This document shows positions 38,945 to 48,349 of a stretch of DNA of 64,000 bases, piece by piece. Under the pieces are notes generated by a model. That model did no database searches. It saw nothing but the letters and a program-made list of their open reading frames with translations, and had not been told where the DNA came from. This DNA comes from VXNE01 sp965206615. Lineage in GTDB: Bacteria; Pseudomonadota; Gammaproteobacteria; Pseudomonadales; Azotimanducaceae. The stretch spans positions 2,108,001 through 2,172,000 of the forward strand of contig CBDBKI010000005.1 in NCBI GenBank assembly GCA_965206615.1, in the 5' to 3' direction. The position numbers and the translations under genes are program-made. The stretch's first letter is position 1. Each line of letters opens with the position of its first letter.

Positions 38945-40438
38945 CTACGGCCGGTAGGAAAAGCGCGCCGGCTCCGCGCGTAGCGCCTTGCGCGCCAACC
39001 GGATCCACCGGCACAGAACGGGCCGCGTATCGCGCGGGTCGATGATCTCCTCGATCTCGAAGAATTCTGCACTGCGAAAGGGCGAGCGGACGCGGTTCAA
39101 CCGCTCCTTGATGCGCGCGAGGTGGGCATCGCGGTCGGCCGCTGCGGCGAGTTCCGCCTTGTAGGCCACCTCGATGCCGCCTTCGATGGGCAGCGAACCC
39201 CAGTCTCCTGACGGCCAGGCCACGCGCACATGGTGGTCCCCGGGTTTGTGATTCGCGCCGCCGGCGACGCCGAACGCCTTGCGCACCACGACACTGCAGA
39301 AGGGCACGTCGGCCTGTCCGAGCGCGGCGAGGGTCTGTGAGCCGAAGCGGATCGTGGACTCCTGCTCGCTCTTCTTGCCGATGAGGAAACCGGGACAGTC
39401 CACCAGGTGCACGATCGGCAGGTGGAAGAGTGCAGCGAGGTCGATCAGGCGGGTGAGCTTGCGGCACGCGTCGGCCGTCCAGGCGCCGCCATAGATCGCC
39501 GGGTTCTCGGCGAACAGGGCCACGGGGATGCCATCGAGGCGGGCGAGGCCGCAGAGGATCGAGCGTCCCCACTTGCGCCCGATCTCGAAGAACGACCCGC
39601 GGTCCACCACCGCTTCGATGACGCGGTGCATCTTGTAGATCTTGCGCGGGTTCTTCGGGACGATGCCGATCAGGTCCGCCTCGCGGCGGTTCGGATCGTC
39701 GTTGGACTCCGTGATCGGCGGCAGCTCGTCCACGCTCGACGGCAGGTAGGACAGGAACCGCCGTGCGAGCGCGAAAGCCTCGGCCTCGGACGCCGCTTCG
39801 TCGTCGATGGCGCCGTTGCGCGTGTGGATCTTCGAGGCGCCGAGTTCTTCCTTGGACACATCGCCCAGGTTCGCCCAGTCGACCAGCGCCGGCCCGGCAA
39901 TCATCATCTGGGCGGTGTCCCGAACGATCACCGAGTAGTGCGAAGTGGCGACGCGGGCCGCGCCGATGCCGGCGACGGAGCCGAGCGCCAGAGACACCGA
40001 GGGTGCGGTGGCGAGGTGTCCGACCACCGTCTCCCAGCCGCGCAACTCCGGGATGTACGTGCGGCCGGCCATCTCGATGGTCTTGACCGAACCGCCACCG
40101 CCCATGCCGTCGACCAGGCGTACGTGCGGCAGGCGCAACTGCAGGGCCAACCCCTCCGCGCGCAGGCGCTTGGCGCCGATGGAGGCATCCGCCGAGCCGC
40201 CACGGACCGTGAAGTCGTCGCCGGACAGCACCACGGGACGGCCTTCGATGTCGGCCGTGCCGAGCACGAAGTTCGAGGGCGTGAAGTCCGTGAGTTTGCC
40301 GTCGTCGTCATACGACGCGACGCCCGCCAGGGCGCCGATCTCGTGGAACGAGCCCGTGTCCGCGATGGCGGCGATGCGCTCGCGGATCGTGAGCTTGCCG
40401 AACTCGTGCTGGCGGGCGACCTTGTCCGGGCCGCCCAT
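38945..40438 (-). CDS. Acyl-CoA carboxylase carboxyltransferase (beta) subunit
   Basis: At least 497 residues of a biotin-dependent carboxyltransferase of the propionyl/methylcrotonyl-CoA type. It transfers CO2 from carboxybiotin to an acyl-CoA. Crotonase-fold halves are evident: N-terminal GKLTIRERIAAIADTGSFHE and LVDGMGGGGSVKT; C-terminal NPAIYGGAWTADACRK, LVDCPGFLIGKKSEQEST and VVRKAFGVAGGANH. The first ATG is at 40438, but the same open frame extends upstream through WEEDIRELRRREALSIE, the normal family N-terminus. The expected start would be codon 40495, which is CTG. Either a CTG start is used or the N-terminus is shortened. No biotin carboxylase gene is adjacent. Confidence 0.88.
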   Translation of the reverse strand: MGGPDKVARQHEFGKLTIRERIAAIADTGSFHEIGALAGVASYDDDGKLTDFTPSNFVLGTADIEGRPVVLSGDDFTVRGGSADASIGAKRLRAEGLALQLRLPHVRLVDGMGGGGSVKTIEMAGRTYIPELRGWETVVGHLATAPSVSLALGSVAGIGAARVATSHYSVIVRDTAQMMIAGPALVDWANLGDVSKEELGASKIHTRNGAIDDEAASEAEAFALARRFLSYLPSSVDELPPITESNDDPNRREADLIGIVPKNPRKIYKMHRVIEAVVDRGSFFEIGRKWGRSILCGLARLDGIPVALFAENPAIYGGAWTADACRKLTRLIDLAALFHLPIVHLVDCPGFLIGKKSEQESTIRFGSQTLAALGQADVPFCSVVVRKAFGVAGGANHKPGDHHVRVAWPSGDWGSLPIEGGIEVAYKAELAAAADRDAHLARIKERLNRVRSPFRSAEFFEIEEIIDPRDTRPVLCRWIRLARKALRAEPARFSYRP

Positions 40439-40537
40439 CTCAATCGACAGGGCTTCGCGGCGGCGAAGCTCGCGGATGTCCTCTTCCCAGCTCAGCGGGC
40501 TATTTCCGATTCGGGCGCCGCACCGCTGGTAAGGCGC

Positions 40538-40837
40538 TCAGGCGCGGGTGCCCGAGAAGGACGCGTTGCCGAACGCGCCGAGCTTGACGTTGCCGGAAAT
40601 CTCGTCGCCTGCCACGGTGGCGCTGAACTCGAGGGTCATCGCCATGGGCTGGGTGATGTCAGCCTTCCAGGAGACGGCGTCACCGTCGACGGCGCCGTCC
40701 TTGAGGTCGATGGAGCCTTGCGGTCCGGACAACGAACCCGACAGGGAGTCGCCATCGGTCGCCAGGGTCAGGGTGCCCTTCTGGGCGCCCATGGGGGTGT
40801 TCATCGTGGTGTTCCAGACACCGTCGGCACTGCTCAT
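40538..40837 (-). CDS. Small SGPQG-motif protein
   Basis: A 99-residue protein from ATG 40837 (GGAG site). GVWNTTMNTPMGAQKGTLTL, SLSGSLSGPQGSIDLKDGAV and LEFSATVAGDEISGNVKLG form an all-beta repeat pattern ending in FSGTRA. No signal peptide. It resembles the secreted protein at 29275-29637. It precedes the carboxyltransferase gene on the same strand by ~40 bp and may be co-transcribed; a ligand-binding role for acyl substrates is possible but unproven. Confidence 0.8.
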   Translation of the reverse strand: MSSADGVWNTTMNTPMGAQKGTLTLATDGDSLSGSLSGPQGSIDLKDGAVDGDAVSWKADITQPMAMTLEFSATVAGDEISGNVKLGAFGNASFSGTRA

Positions 40838-41021
40838 CTCGTCTCTCCTGCAGTTGTCCCAGGTCGTGGTTCGGCCGTCGTCTCGGCTAAGGTATCCGCC
40901 CGATCGGGCGGCCGGCGCGAGTATGGCAGAGGGTGAGTGCGACTGTATAGTCGACCCGGGTGGGCCGGCTTGACGGCGCCGGGAGCCGGACCGGGGATGA
41001 CACGACTGGAGCGACGCCGAG

Positions 41022-42704
41022 ATGAACAAGTGGACGTTGCTGGCCGTGCTGCTGATCGTGCTCGGCGTGGCGGACTGGCTGTCCGGCGGGCTCGGGCCGC
41101 GACTGGTGTTCGGCACGGCCACGATCGACCTCGGGACCGCTCCGGCAGGTGCTTCGGTCACGTTGAACGGGGAGGGCGCCGGTGTGACGCCGCTGACCCT
41201 CGCGGACGTGCGGCCCGGCGCGGTCGTCCTGCATTTCGAACATCCGTACCACCCCGCGGAGTTGCGCAGACTGACGCTCGGTCGCGGGGAGCACCGCACG
41301 GTAGAGGTGACCTTCGAAGCGGCGGTCGGTCGTCTCACGGTGGTCACCAACCCGCGCGGCGCGGCCGTCACCCTGGACGGCGAGGCACTCGTCGAACGCA
41401 CGCCGGTGATGCTCGATGAAACGCCGACGGGCCGCCACGAAGTGGTGGTTTCCCTGCAGGGGCGGGAGACGAAGTCCGCGAGGGTGGAGGTGTTTCCGGA
41501 GAAGACCACGAAGCACACTTTCGAACTCGAGCGGCTGCGCATGGGCAGTCTGTCGCTGCAGACGACGCCGGCGAGCGCGTCGATCGAGTTGCTCGAGGTC
41601 CCGGTGGCCTACCGGCCGGGCGTCGAGCTGCCGGTGGGCGAGTACCGCATTCGCGTCTCGGCGCCCGGGCACGGCGCGGTCGAGCGGACCGTGGTGGTCA
41701 AGCAGGGCAGGAACATCGTCGACCTGGCGCTGTCGCGCGTCTTCGGCCGCTTGCGGCTGAACGTCAGCCCGCGCGGCGCCGACGTGCGCGTGACCTGGCG
41801 CGACGAGGGCGGGTCGCGCACGGTCGCCTACGAGGAGGACATGCGCCTGCCGGCGGGGGCGTTCACGGTGCGGGCGACGGCGGTCGGGCACCGCAACCTG
41901 CTCCGCAACCTGACCATGTCCGCGGACGGCGTGGGGTTGAAACTCGCGATGCAGCGGTTCGACGTGACGCCGGGCCAACGCTTTCGCGACGCGCTGCGCT
42001 CGGGTGGCGAGGGACCGCAACTCATCGTCGTCGGCGCCGGCTCCTTCCGCATGGGGTCTGCTGCGGGTCCCGCGAACGAACGGCCGGCGCGGGGAGTGCG
42101 GGTGACGCAACCGTTCGCCATCGGGGTCCACGAAGTGACGGTGGGGGCGTTCCAACGCTACGACGACTGGCCGGGCGAGCCGGACATGCCGATCAGCAAC
42201 GTCACGCTGCAGGACGTCGGCGGTTACCTCGCGTTCCTGTCCCGCGAGACGGGCTACCGCTACCGCTTGCCGACGGAGGCGGAGTGGGAATACGCGGCGC
42301 GCGCCGGCAGCGATACGACGTTCTTCTTCGGCGACGACATCGGGCCGATCTGTCGCTACGCCAACGTGGGCGATGCGTCGATGCAGGAACGATTCCGGCA
42401 GTACGCGTCGGTGGAGTGCGACGACGGGTTCGTGCGGGTGGCTCCGGTGGGCACGTTCGCGCCGAACGCCTTCGGGCTCCACGACGTGTTCGGCAACGTG
42501 GAGGAGTGGGTCGCCGACTGCTGGCATCCGTCCTACGAAACGGCGCCGCCCGACGCCCGGGAGTGGACACGCGCCTGCTACTCGTCCCGGGTCGTGCGCG
42601 GCGGCGCCTTTGACTCACCGCCGGATGACCTGCGCGCGAGCGCCCGTAACATGGGGACGGCGCCGACGGACTCGCGTGGATTCCGGGTGGTCCGGGAACT
42701 CTGA
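41022..42704 (+). CDS. PEGA-repeat protein fused to an FGE/sulfatase-modifying domain
   Basis: A 560-residue protein. The N-terminal hydrophobic segment (WTLLAVLLIVLGVADWLSG) is a signal anchor. Four PEGA-type beta repeats (~35-325) carry NPRGAAVTLDGEAL-like and SPRGADVRVT-like turns. The C-terminal FGE-like domain (~335-560) has GAGSFRMGSAAGPANERPAR, GVHEVTVGAFQRY, YRLPTEAEWEYAARAGSDTT, FGLHDVFGNVEEWVADCW and VVRGGAFD. Catalytic copper-binding Cys residues of true formylglycine-generating enzyme are not clearly conserved, so it may be a binding or EgtB-like variant. It probably acts in the envelope. The M3 peptidase gene follows 20 bp later. Confidence 0.88.
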   Translation: MNKWTLLAVLLIVLGVADWLSGGLGPRLVFGTATIDLGTAPAGASVTLNGEGAGVTPLTLADVRPGAVVLHFEHPYHPAELRRLTLGRGEHRTVEVTFEAAVGRLTVVTNPRGAAVTLDGEALVERTPVMLDETPTGRHEVVVSLQGRETKSARVEVFPEKTTKHTFELERLRMGSLSLQTTPASASIELLEVPVAYRPGVELPVGEYRIRVSAPGHGAVERTVVVKQGRNIVDLALSRVFGRLRLNVSPRGADVRVTWRDEGGSRTVAYEEDMRLPAGAFTVRATAVGHRNLLRNLTMSADGVGLKLAMQRFDVTPGQRFRDALRSGGEGPQLIVVGAGSFRMGSAAGPANERPARGVRVTQPFAIGVHEVTVGAFQRYDDWPGEPDMPISNVTLQDVGGYLAFLSRETGYRYRLPTEAEWEYAARAGSDTTFFFGDDIGPICRYANVGDASMQERFRQYASVECDDGFVRVAPVGTFAPNAFGLHDVFGNVEEWVADCWHPSYETAPPDAREWTRACYSSRVVRGGAFDSPPDDLRASARNMGTAPTDSRGFRVVREL

Positions 42705-42723
42705 GGCATTGTGTGGAGAGCGG

Positions 42724-44589
42724 ATGACAGTCAGGCCGAAGGACAACGTCCAGGGCGTCGCGTGGGACCTGTCCGATGAATACCCGGCAGCCGACGCGCC
42801 GGAACTGAAGCGGGACCTCGCGCGCCTCGATGCGCTGCAGGACGAGATCGAGCAGGCCAATACGGTGTTCCTGGCGCTGCTGGGCGCTGCAGATACCCTG
42901 ACCGTTCCGCAAGCGAAAGCCGGTATCGCGGCGGCGCGCCGCGCCTTCGCGCTGGCGGAGGAGGGCAGTCGCCTGCTGCACGACCCGTACGTGTACGCGA
43001 ACTGCCGACTCAGCGTCGACAGTGGGGACGCGGCTGCGCTCGCCCTGATGGGCCGCCTGCAGGCGCGGGAGAAGCGCTTTGCCGAGTTGACCGAGCCCTT
43101 GTCGCAGTTCCTGGACCGCGTCCCCGACGACGTGATCGAGGCGTATCTCGGCGACGCGGCGACGGCGCATGCCCGCTTCGCGGTGGAGCATTCGCGCAAG
43201 CGGCGGCACGAGATACTAAGTCTGTCGGAAGAGAACCTGGTCACCGCGCTCGGCCAGGACGGCATCGACGCCTGGGGACGGCTCCATGACCGACTCGCCG
43301 GTACGCTCGCGTGCGAGGTGGCGGTGGACGGCGCGACGCACACGATGGGCGTGGCCGAGGCCGCGGGCCTGATGCAGAAGCCCGACGACGCGCTGCGCGA
43401 GCGGGCGTGGCGCGCGATCAACACCGCCTGGGACGCCCACGGCGAGTCCTGCGCGGCCGCGATCAATGCCATCGCCGGCTGGCGGCTGGAGATGTGCCGC
43501 AAGCGCTCGCGCGAGCGGACGGTGCACTTCCTCGATGCGCCCCTGCACATGAACCGGATGCGGCGGGAAACGCTGGAGACGCTGCTGTCCGTGGCGGAGG
43601 AAGCGCAGCCATTGGCGCGGCGGGCGGCGTTGCTGCAGGCGAAGGCGTACGGCAAGGCGCGCTACGGTCCGTGGGATCAGCGTGCGCCGGCGCCAGTCGT
43701 CAGCAACGACCGCGACGGTGCGGTGGCCTATGCGGAGGCGCTCGACATCGTGGCCGGTGCGTACGGCAGCATAGATGCGCGTATGGGCAGCTTCGTGCGG
43801 ATGATGGCTGAGAAACGTTGGATCGAAGGCACAGTCGGCGCGCGCAAACAGCCCGGCGCCTACTGCACGCGCTTCGCGAAGTCGCGCAACCCGCGCGTCT
43901 ACATGACGTACACCGGCGGGACGAGCGATGTCATCACCCTGGCGCACGAACTCGGCCACGGCTTCCACGCCTGGGTCATGCGCGACCTGCCGGACAGCCA
44001 GCGGCGCTACGGCATGTCGATCGCGGAGACCGCGAGCACGTTCGGGGAGACGATCGTGCGGGATGCGCTGCTCGCGCGCGCCGAGACCCCGGAGGCGGAG
44101 TTCGGCATCGTCTGGGAGGAGGCCACCGCTGCCATCGCCTTCCTGCTGAACATCCCGGCGCGGTTCGAGTTCGAGCGTAACTTCTACAAGGCGCGCGCGG
44201 AGCGGCCGCAGACGCCGGACGAACTGAAGGAGATCATGAGCGCCGCCTGGACGCGGTGGTACGGGGACAGCCTGTCGCAGCCGGATCCGCTCTTCTGGGC
44301 GAACAAGCTGCACTTCTACATCTCGGGGCTCAGCTTCTACAACTTTCCTTACCTGTTCGGCTATCTCTTCAGCCTGGGCGTCTACGCGCGTCGCGAGGCG
44401 CTCGGCGACAGGTTCTTCCCGGCATACGAGGCGCTGCTGCGGGACACGGGCCGCATGACCGCCGAGGAACTCGCGGCGAAACACCTGGACGCGGACCTGA
44501 CGCGGCCCGACTTCTGGCGCGACACCGTGGCGCTGCTCGAGGGTCGTATCGACCGCTTCGAGGCGCTGGTCGGGCAGTGCGTCGCATGA
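42724..44589 (+). CDS. M3-family oligoendopeptidase (PepF-like)
   Basis: A 621-residue cytoplasmic zinc peptidase. The HExxH motif is in VITLAHELGHGFHAWVM (~405) with the downstream Glu in SIAETASTFGETIV. The helical N-terminal half and FPYLFGYLFSLGVYARRE close to the C-terminus are typical of the M3B/PepF group, usually ~600 residues. It degrades short peptides. ATG 42724 lies 20 bp after the PEGA-FGE stop. Its stop overlaps the glutamine amidotransferase ATG (ATGA at 44586-44589), so the three genes probably form one operon. Confidence 0.92.
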   Translation: MTVRPKDNVQGVAWDLSDEYPAADAPELKRDLARLDALQDEIEQANTVFLALLGAADTLTVPQAKAGIAAARRAFALAEEGSRLLHDPYVYANCRLSVDSGDAAALALMGRLQAREKRFAELTEPLSQFLDRVPDDVIEAYLGDAATAHARFAVEHSRKRRHEILSLSEENLVTALGQDGIDAWGRLHDRLAGTLACEVAVDGATHTMGVAEAAGLMQKPDDALRERAWRAINTAWDAHGESCAAAINAIAGWRLEMCRKRSRERTVHFLDAPLHMNRMRRETLETLLSVAEEAQPLARRAALLQAKAYGKARYGPWDQRAPAPVVSNDRDGAVAYAEALDIVAGAYGSIDARMGSFVRMMAEKRWIEGTVGARKQPGAYCTRFAKSRNPRVYMTYTGGTSDVITLAHELGHGFHAWVMRDLPDSQRRYGMSIAETASTFGETIVRDALLARAETPEAEFGIVWEEATAAIAFLLNIPARFEFERNFYKARAERPQTPDELKEIMSAAWTRWYGDSLSQPDPLFWANKLHFYISGLSFYNFPYLFGYLFSLGVYARREALGDRFFPAYEALLRDTGRMTAEELAAKHLDADLTRPDFWRDTVALLEGRIDRFEALVGQCVA

Positions 44590-45299
44590 GGGTCCTCGTA
44601 CTGCAGCACGTCGACGTCGAGCACCCCGGAACGTTGCGCGAGTTCTTTCGCGAGGACGGCGTGCGCTGGGATGTCGTGCACCTCGACCGGGACGAGGCGA
44701 TCCCGGACCTGACTCCCTACGACTGCATGCTCGTCATGGGCGGGCCGCAGGATGTCTGGGAAGAGGATGCCTATCCATGGCTCGTGCCGGAGAAGGCGGC
44801 CATCCGCGAATTCGTGTCGGAGATGCGGCGACCCTTCCTCGGCATCTGTCTCGGCCATCAACTGCTGGCGGACGCCCTCGGCGGAACGGTGCAGCCCGGG
44901 ATGTCGGAAGTGGGCGTCATGACGGTGGAACGGACGCCGGAGGGCAGGGCGGACCCGCTGTTGCGGGGCATCCCGGATCCTGCGACGGTGCTGCAATGGC
45001 ACGGGGCGGAGGTGACGCGGTTGCCGGAGGGCGCCACGCTGCTGGCCGGTTCCGCGGATTGTCGCGTGCAGGCGTTCCGCCATGGGTCGCTGGCATTCGG
45101 GCTGCAGTACCACGTCGAGATCGGCGCCGATACGGTGGACGAGTGGAGCGCAATTCCGACCTACGCGGACTCGCTGCGGCGGGCGCTGGGTGAGGACGCG
45201 CTCCCGCGCCTGCGGCGCGGGGTCGCGGACCGGCTGGCGGACTTTCGCAGAGACGCCCGCACGCTGTACCGCAACCTGCGCGCGATCGTCTCGGGATAG
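44586..45299 (+). CDS. Class I glutamine amidotransferase-like protein
   Basis: A 237-residue GATase. The nucleophile is in FLGICLGHQLLADALGG (Cys ~86), the His/Glu pair in LAFGLQYHVEIGAD, and MLVMGGPQDVWEEDAYPWL is the oxyanion-strand region. Stand-alone members hydrolyse glutamine for an unlinked synthetase or act on gamma-glutamyl compounds. Start ATG 44586 overlaps the peptidase stop. A GC-rich hairpin follows the stop, ending the operon against the convergent TonB receptor. Confidence 0.9.
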   Translation: MRVLVLQHVDVEHPGTLREFFREDGVRWDVVHLDRDEAIPDLTPYDCMLVMGGPQDVWEEDAYPWLVPEKAAIREFVSEMRRPFLGICLGHQLLADALGGTVQPGMSEVGVMTVERTPEGRADPLLRGIPDPATVLQWHGAEVTRLPEGATLLAGSADCRVQAFRHGSLAFGLQYHVEIGADTVDEWSAIPTYADSLRRALGEDALPRLRRGVADRLADFRRDARTLYRNLRAIVSG

Positions 45300-45303
45300 G
45301 GGC

Positions 45304-45330
45304 AGCGGCCCGGCGCTCGGCCGGGCCGCT
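45304..45330. terminator. Bidirectional GC-rich hairpin between convergent genes
   Basis: agcggcccggc (45304-45314) pairs with gccgggccgct (45320-45330), loop gctcg. It lies 4 bp after the amidotransferase stop and 6 bp before the TonB-receptor stop. There is no clear T-run, so termination may be inefficient or Rho-assisted. Confidence 0.6.
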
Positions 45331-45336
45331 GGTCCG

Positions 45337-47652
45337 TCACAGCAGGCTGATCTTCAGCGTCACCCCGGCCGTCCGCGGCGGATTCACGAAGGTGTGCCAG
45401 CTACCGCCCTGGAACACGGAGTCGAACACCAGAGAGTTCGTCCGCTTGTCGGTGAGGTTTCGGCCCCAGATCACGGCTTCGTAACGACCGTCCGCGCTGC
45501 GCACGCCGAACTGCGCGTTGAGGAGGTTGAACGCCGCGCGCACCTTCTCGGGATCGAGGTCGGATCCGGTGTTGGCCTCGCCGATATGCGACCAGTTCGC
45601 GTTGAGCAGGAAGCGCCAGCTGGAGTTCGGAATCTCGCGGTCGAGGAAGATGGAGACGCTGCTCTGCCACAGCGGCGACTGCGTCACCCGGTTGCCCTCG
45701 AGGTGCGCGTTGGCCGCGATGAGGCCGTCCCCGTAGCGCGCGTCCGCGTAGGTGAAACCGGCGGTGAGGAACACGCCGCCGCCGAGCAGCAGCATGGATT
45801 CGACCTCGAGGCCCTGGGAGGTGGCCTCCTTCACGTTACCGACCGTGAAGCCGAGGCCAGTGAAGGTGTTGAGCTGGAACTGGTCGAACGTCGTGTGGAA
45901 GAGGGCGCTGTTCACCGTCAGGCGGCCGTCCAGAGCTCGGGCCTTCAGGCCGATCTCGAACGAGTCCGAGGTTTCGGGATCGAACCGGCTCTCGTCGATG
46001 GGGTTCCCGTTCGCGTCCCGGAAGCCGACCGCTTCCTGGTCGAGGTTGAAGCCGCCGGCCTTGTAGCCGCGGCTGTAGCTCGCGTACAGGTTGATCTCCC
46101 CGGTGATCGCCCAGGCGCCCTTCAGCGTGCCGGTCACCTCGCTCTCGTCTTCCTTGTTGTTGTAGCTCAGGTTGTCGCAGAGCGATTGCAGGATGGCTCC
46201 AAACGGGCCGCAGAACGGATCGTCGATCGACTCCCCGAACGGCGCGCCGTTCATGATCGCGCCGGCGTCCTTCTCTTCGGTCGAGTAACGCAGCCCCAGC
46301 GTGATGTCGAACTGCGGGTGGGCGTGCCAGGTGTTGTGGGTGAACGCCGACCAGCCCTCCGTCTCGGAGAAGAAGACGGCGTCGTAGCCCTGTCCGGGTA
46401 CGCCGCGGCCAGCCGGGTCACCCATGAACAGTGGTGCCAGGGCCGGGTTGCCGAACAGCGCGCCGACGTAGTTGCCGCCGTCGTGGGAGAAGACGATGTA
46501 CTCGGTGGACTCAAGGTCCTCCGTATACATGTAGCCGCCGACCAGCCAGGACACGCTGTCGGTTTCGCCGTAGAGCTGGAACTCCTGGGAGATGTTCTCG
46601 AAGGACTCGTCGGTGTCCTGCGGATGCAGGATGTCGGCGTTCGTGAAGTCGATGTCCTGGCCGCGGGCGACCTCGTAGTCGCGCCGGGCGGTGATCGAAC
46701 GGAACGTGGTGCCGCTGGGCATGTCCCACAGCACGTCGACCGACAGGCCCTGGTCCCTGACGTTCTCGTAGGGCTCGTAGTTCACGCCCACCCGAACGCT
46801 CCCGTCGACCTCGAACGGAGTGATGTCGCCGCCGAGGGCGGCTACGACGGCACTGGTTGGCCCGGGGATCCAGAACGCGGCGGGACAGCAGGTCTCGTCG
46901 CGCTCCGTGCGGTCGCCGATGATGCGCACCTCGACATCGTCGTTCGGCGTCCACAGGAGCTGCATGCGGACGTTGTGCCGGCTGCGGTCGTCGTAGGCGT
47001 CGCCGGTGTCGATGTCCTCGTAGAAGCCGTCCCGCTTGCGGTAGCCGTAGCTGATCCGCGCCGCGAGCACGTCGGACAGGACGCCGTTGCCGACGACGCC
47101 GACTTCCCCGGAGTCGAGGTCTCCCGCGCCCAGGGTCAGATCGAGGCTGTTGTCGAACTCCGGCTTGCGCGTGACGATGTTGACCGCTCCGGCGACGGTG
47201 TTCTTGCCGAACAGCGTGCCCTGCGGCCCCCGCAGGATCTCCACGCGGTCGATGTCCGTCAGGTCGTTGAAGGCGAGGCCCGCCCGCGAGCGGTATATGC
47301 CGTCGACGAACGTGCCAACCGCCGCTTCGAGCCCGGGATTGTTGCCGGTGGTGCCGATGCCGCGGATACGCACCGTGCCGCCGTTGGACGTGCTGTTGGA
47401 GCTGTAGACGGCGATCGACGGCGCGACTTCCGCGAGGCCGTACAGATCCTCGACGCCGCGGGCGCTGAGGTCCTCGCCGGTGAAGGCGGATACGGCGATC
47501 GGGACGTCCTGGATGGACTCCTCGCGCTTGGTGGCGGTGACGATCACTTCTTCGATGATGTTGCCGGCGGTCTCGAACGCTGCTTCGGCGAATACCGCTT
47601 GCGGTATCGCGAGCAGAAACAGACCTGCCAGACCAGCTGTCAGATACTTCAT
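45337..47652 (-). CDS. TonB-dependent outer-membrane receptor
   Basis: A 771-residue receptor from ATG 47652 (GGAGAG upstream). Signal peptide MKYLTAGLAGLFLLAIPQAV is followed by TonB box EEVIVTATKREESIQDVPIA. The plug contains VRIRGIGTTGNNPGLEA and DIDRVEILRGPQGTLFGKNT. A 22-strand-type barrel ends in AGVTLKISLL. The plug is of the class common in marine and aromatic-degrading proteobacteria. The ligand is unknown. It shares the family layout of the receptor at 5345-7537 but with a longer barrel. Confidence 0.93.
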   Translation of the reverse strand: MKYLTAGLAGLFLLAIPQAVFAEAAFETAGNIIEEVIVTATKREESIQDVPIAVSAFTGEDLSARGVEDLYGLAEVAPSIAVYSSNSTSNGGTVRIRGIGTTGNNPGLEAAVGTFVDGIYRSRAGLAFNDLTDIDRVEILRGPQGTLFGKNTVAGAVNIVTRKPEFDNSLDLTLGAGDLDSGEVGVVGNGVLSDVLAARISYGYRKRDGFYEDIDTGDAYDDRSRHNVRMQLLWTPNDDVEVRIIGDRTERDETCCPAAFWIPGPTSAVVAALGGDITPFEVDGSVRVGVNYEPYENVRDQGLSVDVLWDMPSGTTFRSITARRDYEVARGQDIDFTNADILHPQDTDESFENISQEFQLYGETDSVSWLVGGYMYTEDLESTEYIVFSHDGGNYVGALFGNPALAPLFMGDPAGRGVPGQGYDAVFFSETEGWSAFTHNTWHAHPQFDITLGLRYSTEEKDAGAIMNGAPFGESIDDPFCGPFGAILQSLCDNLSYNNKEDESEVTGTLKGAWAITGEINLYASYSRGYKAGGFNLDQEAVGFRDANGNPIDESRFDPETSDSFEIGLKARALDGRLTVNSALFHTTFDQFQLNTFTGLGFTVGNVKEATSQGLEVESMLLLGGGVFLTAGFTYADARYGDGLIAANAHLEGNRVTQSPLWQSSVSIFLDREIPNSSWRFLLNANWSHIGEANTGSDLDPEKVRAAFNLLNAQFGVRSADGRYEAVIWGRNLTDKRTNSLVFDSVFQGGSWHTFVNPPRTAGVTLKISLL

Positions 47653-47770
47653 GAGTTGCTCTCCGAATGGCGATGCGGGGGCAGCTGTCTCGGCCGCGGC
47701 AACCTGTGACCCCTTGTTCAGAAAGCGGGAAGATAGGCCGGTTCGACCACGGGCGCCAGTGGTAAATGCA

Positions 47771-48349
47771 CTATTCCCTCGTTGCGCAGAAGTGGCCCCT
47801 GGCGAAGGCAAGTCGGGCTTGGCTGTCCCACGTTCCCGCGAAGCCACCCTCGCCGATCTCGCGGACCCGGAGCACGGTGTGGCCGCCGTCGTAGAGCATC
47901 TCGTCGCGGCGATTGGCGTCGGAACCAAAGCGCAGCAGGATGTGGCGTTCGCCGTCGCGGTGGAACTCGAGCACCAGCACACCGGGCGCCTGCGGGTCGG
48001 TTGCGGCGGGATCCCCGATGGGAAAGGCGCCCACCGCCCGGAGATCGATGTCCGTGGCGCCCTGGAGGGGCGTCGCCGCGGGCCCCAGGGCTTCCCTTCC
48101 GGGCGGCGACGGGATCAGGGTGAGCGTGCCGGTAACGTACGTACCGGCGGCGGACGTCGCCAGGGTGAGGCGGTACCGGCCGCGCGCGCCGGCGAGTGTG
48201 GCGTCGTGGGGCAGGGTCGCCGAGGTTGGCCGGCACGGTGGCGGCTGCGGGACCGGCGTGTTCGAGCGGGCCCAGGCAGGCAGGCAGGACAGCCCGGCCA
48301 GGAGCAGGATCGGCCCGGCGCGCATCGCCCTGCCGAATGGACGGTTCAT
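47771..48349 (-). CDS. Secreted protein of unknown function, 192 aa
   Basis: ATG 48349 overlaps the stop of the upstream giant protein (ATGA at 48348-48351 on the minus strand), so the two are translationally coupled. The signal peptide (AGPILLLAGLSCLPAWA) is followed by a beta-rich body (YRLTLATSAAGTYVTGTLTL, VLVLEFHRDGERHILLRFG, EMLYDGGHTVLRVREIGEGG) with two cysteines near the ends (CRPTS, FCATRE). No family recognised. Coupling suggests it is exported together with, or folds against, the FN3/cadherin/metalloprotease protein. Confidence 0.75.
   Translation of the reverse strand: MNRPFGRAMRAGPILLLAGLSCLPAWARSNTPVPQPPPCRPTSATLPHDATLAGARGRYRLTLATSAAGTYVTGTLTLIPSPPGREALGPAATPLQGATDIDLRAVGAFPIGDPAATDPQAPGVLVLEFHRDGERHILLRFGSDANRRDEMLYDGGHTVLRVREIGEGGFAGTWDSQARLAFARGHFCATRE

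Noticed and set aside
45082..47709. Plus-strand open frame of 875 codons opposite the TonB receptor
   Set aside because: The minus strand has signal peptide, TonB box and barrel; the plus frame has no coherent domain.
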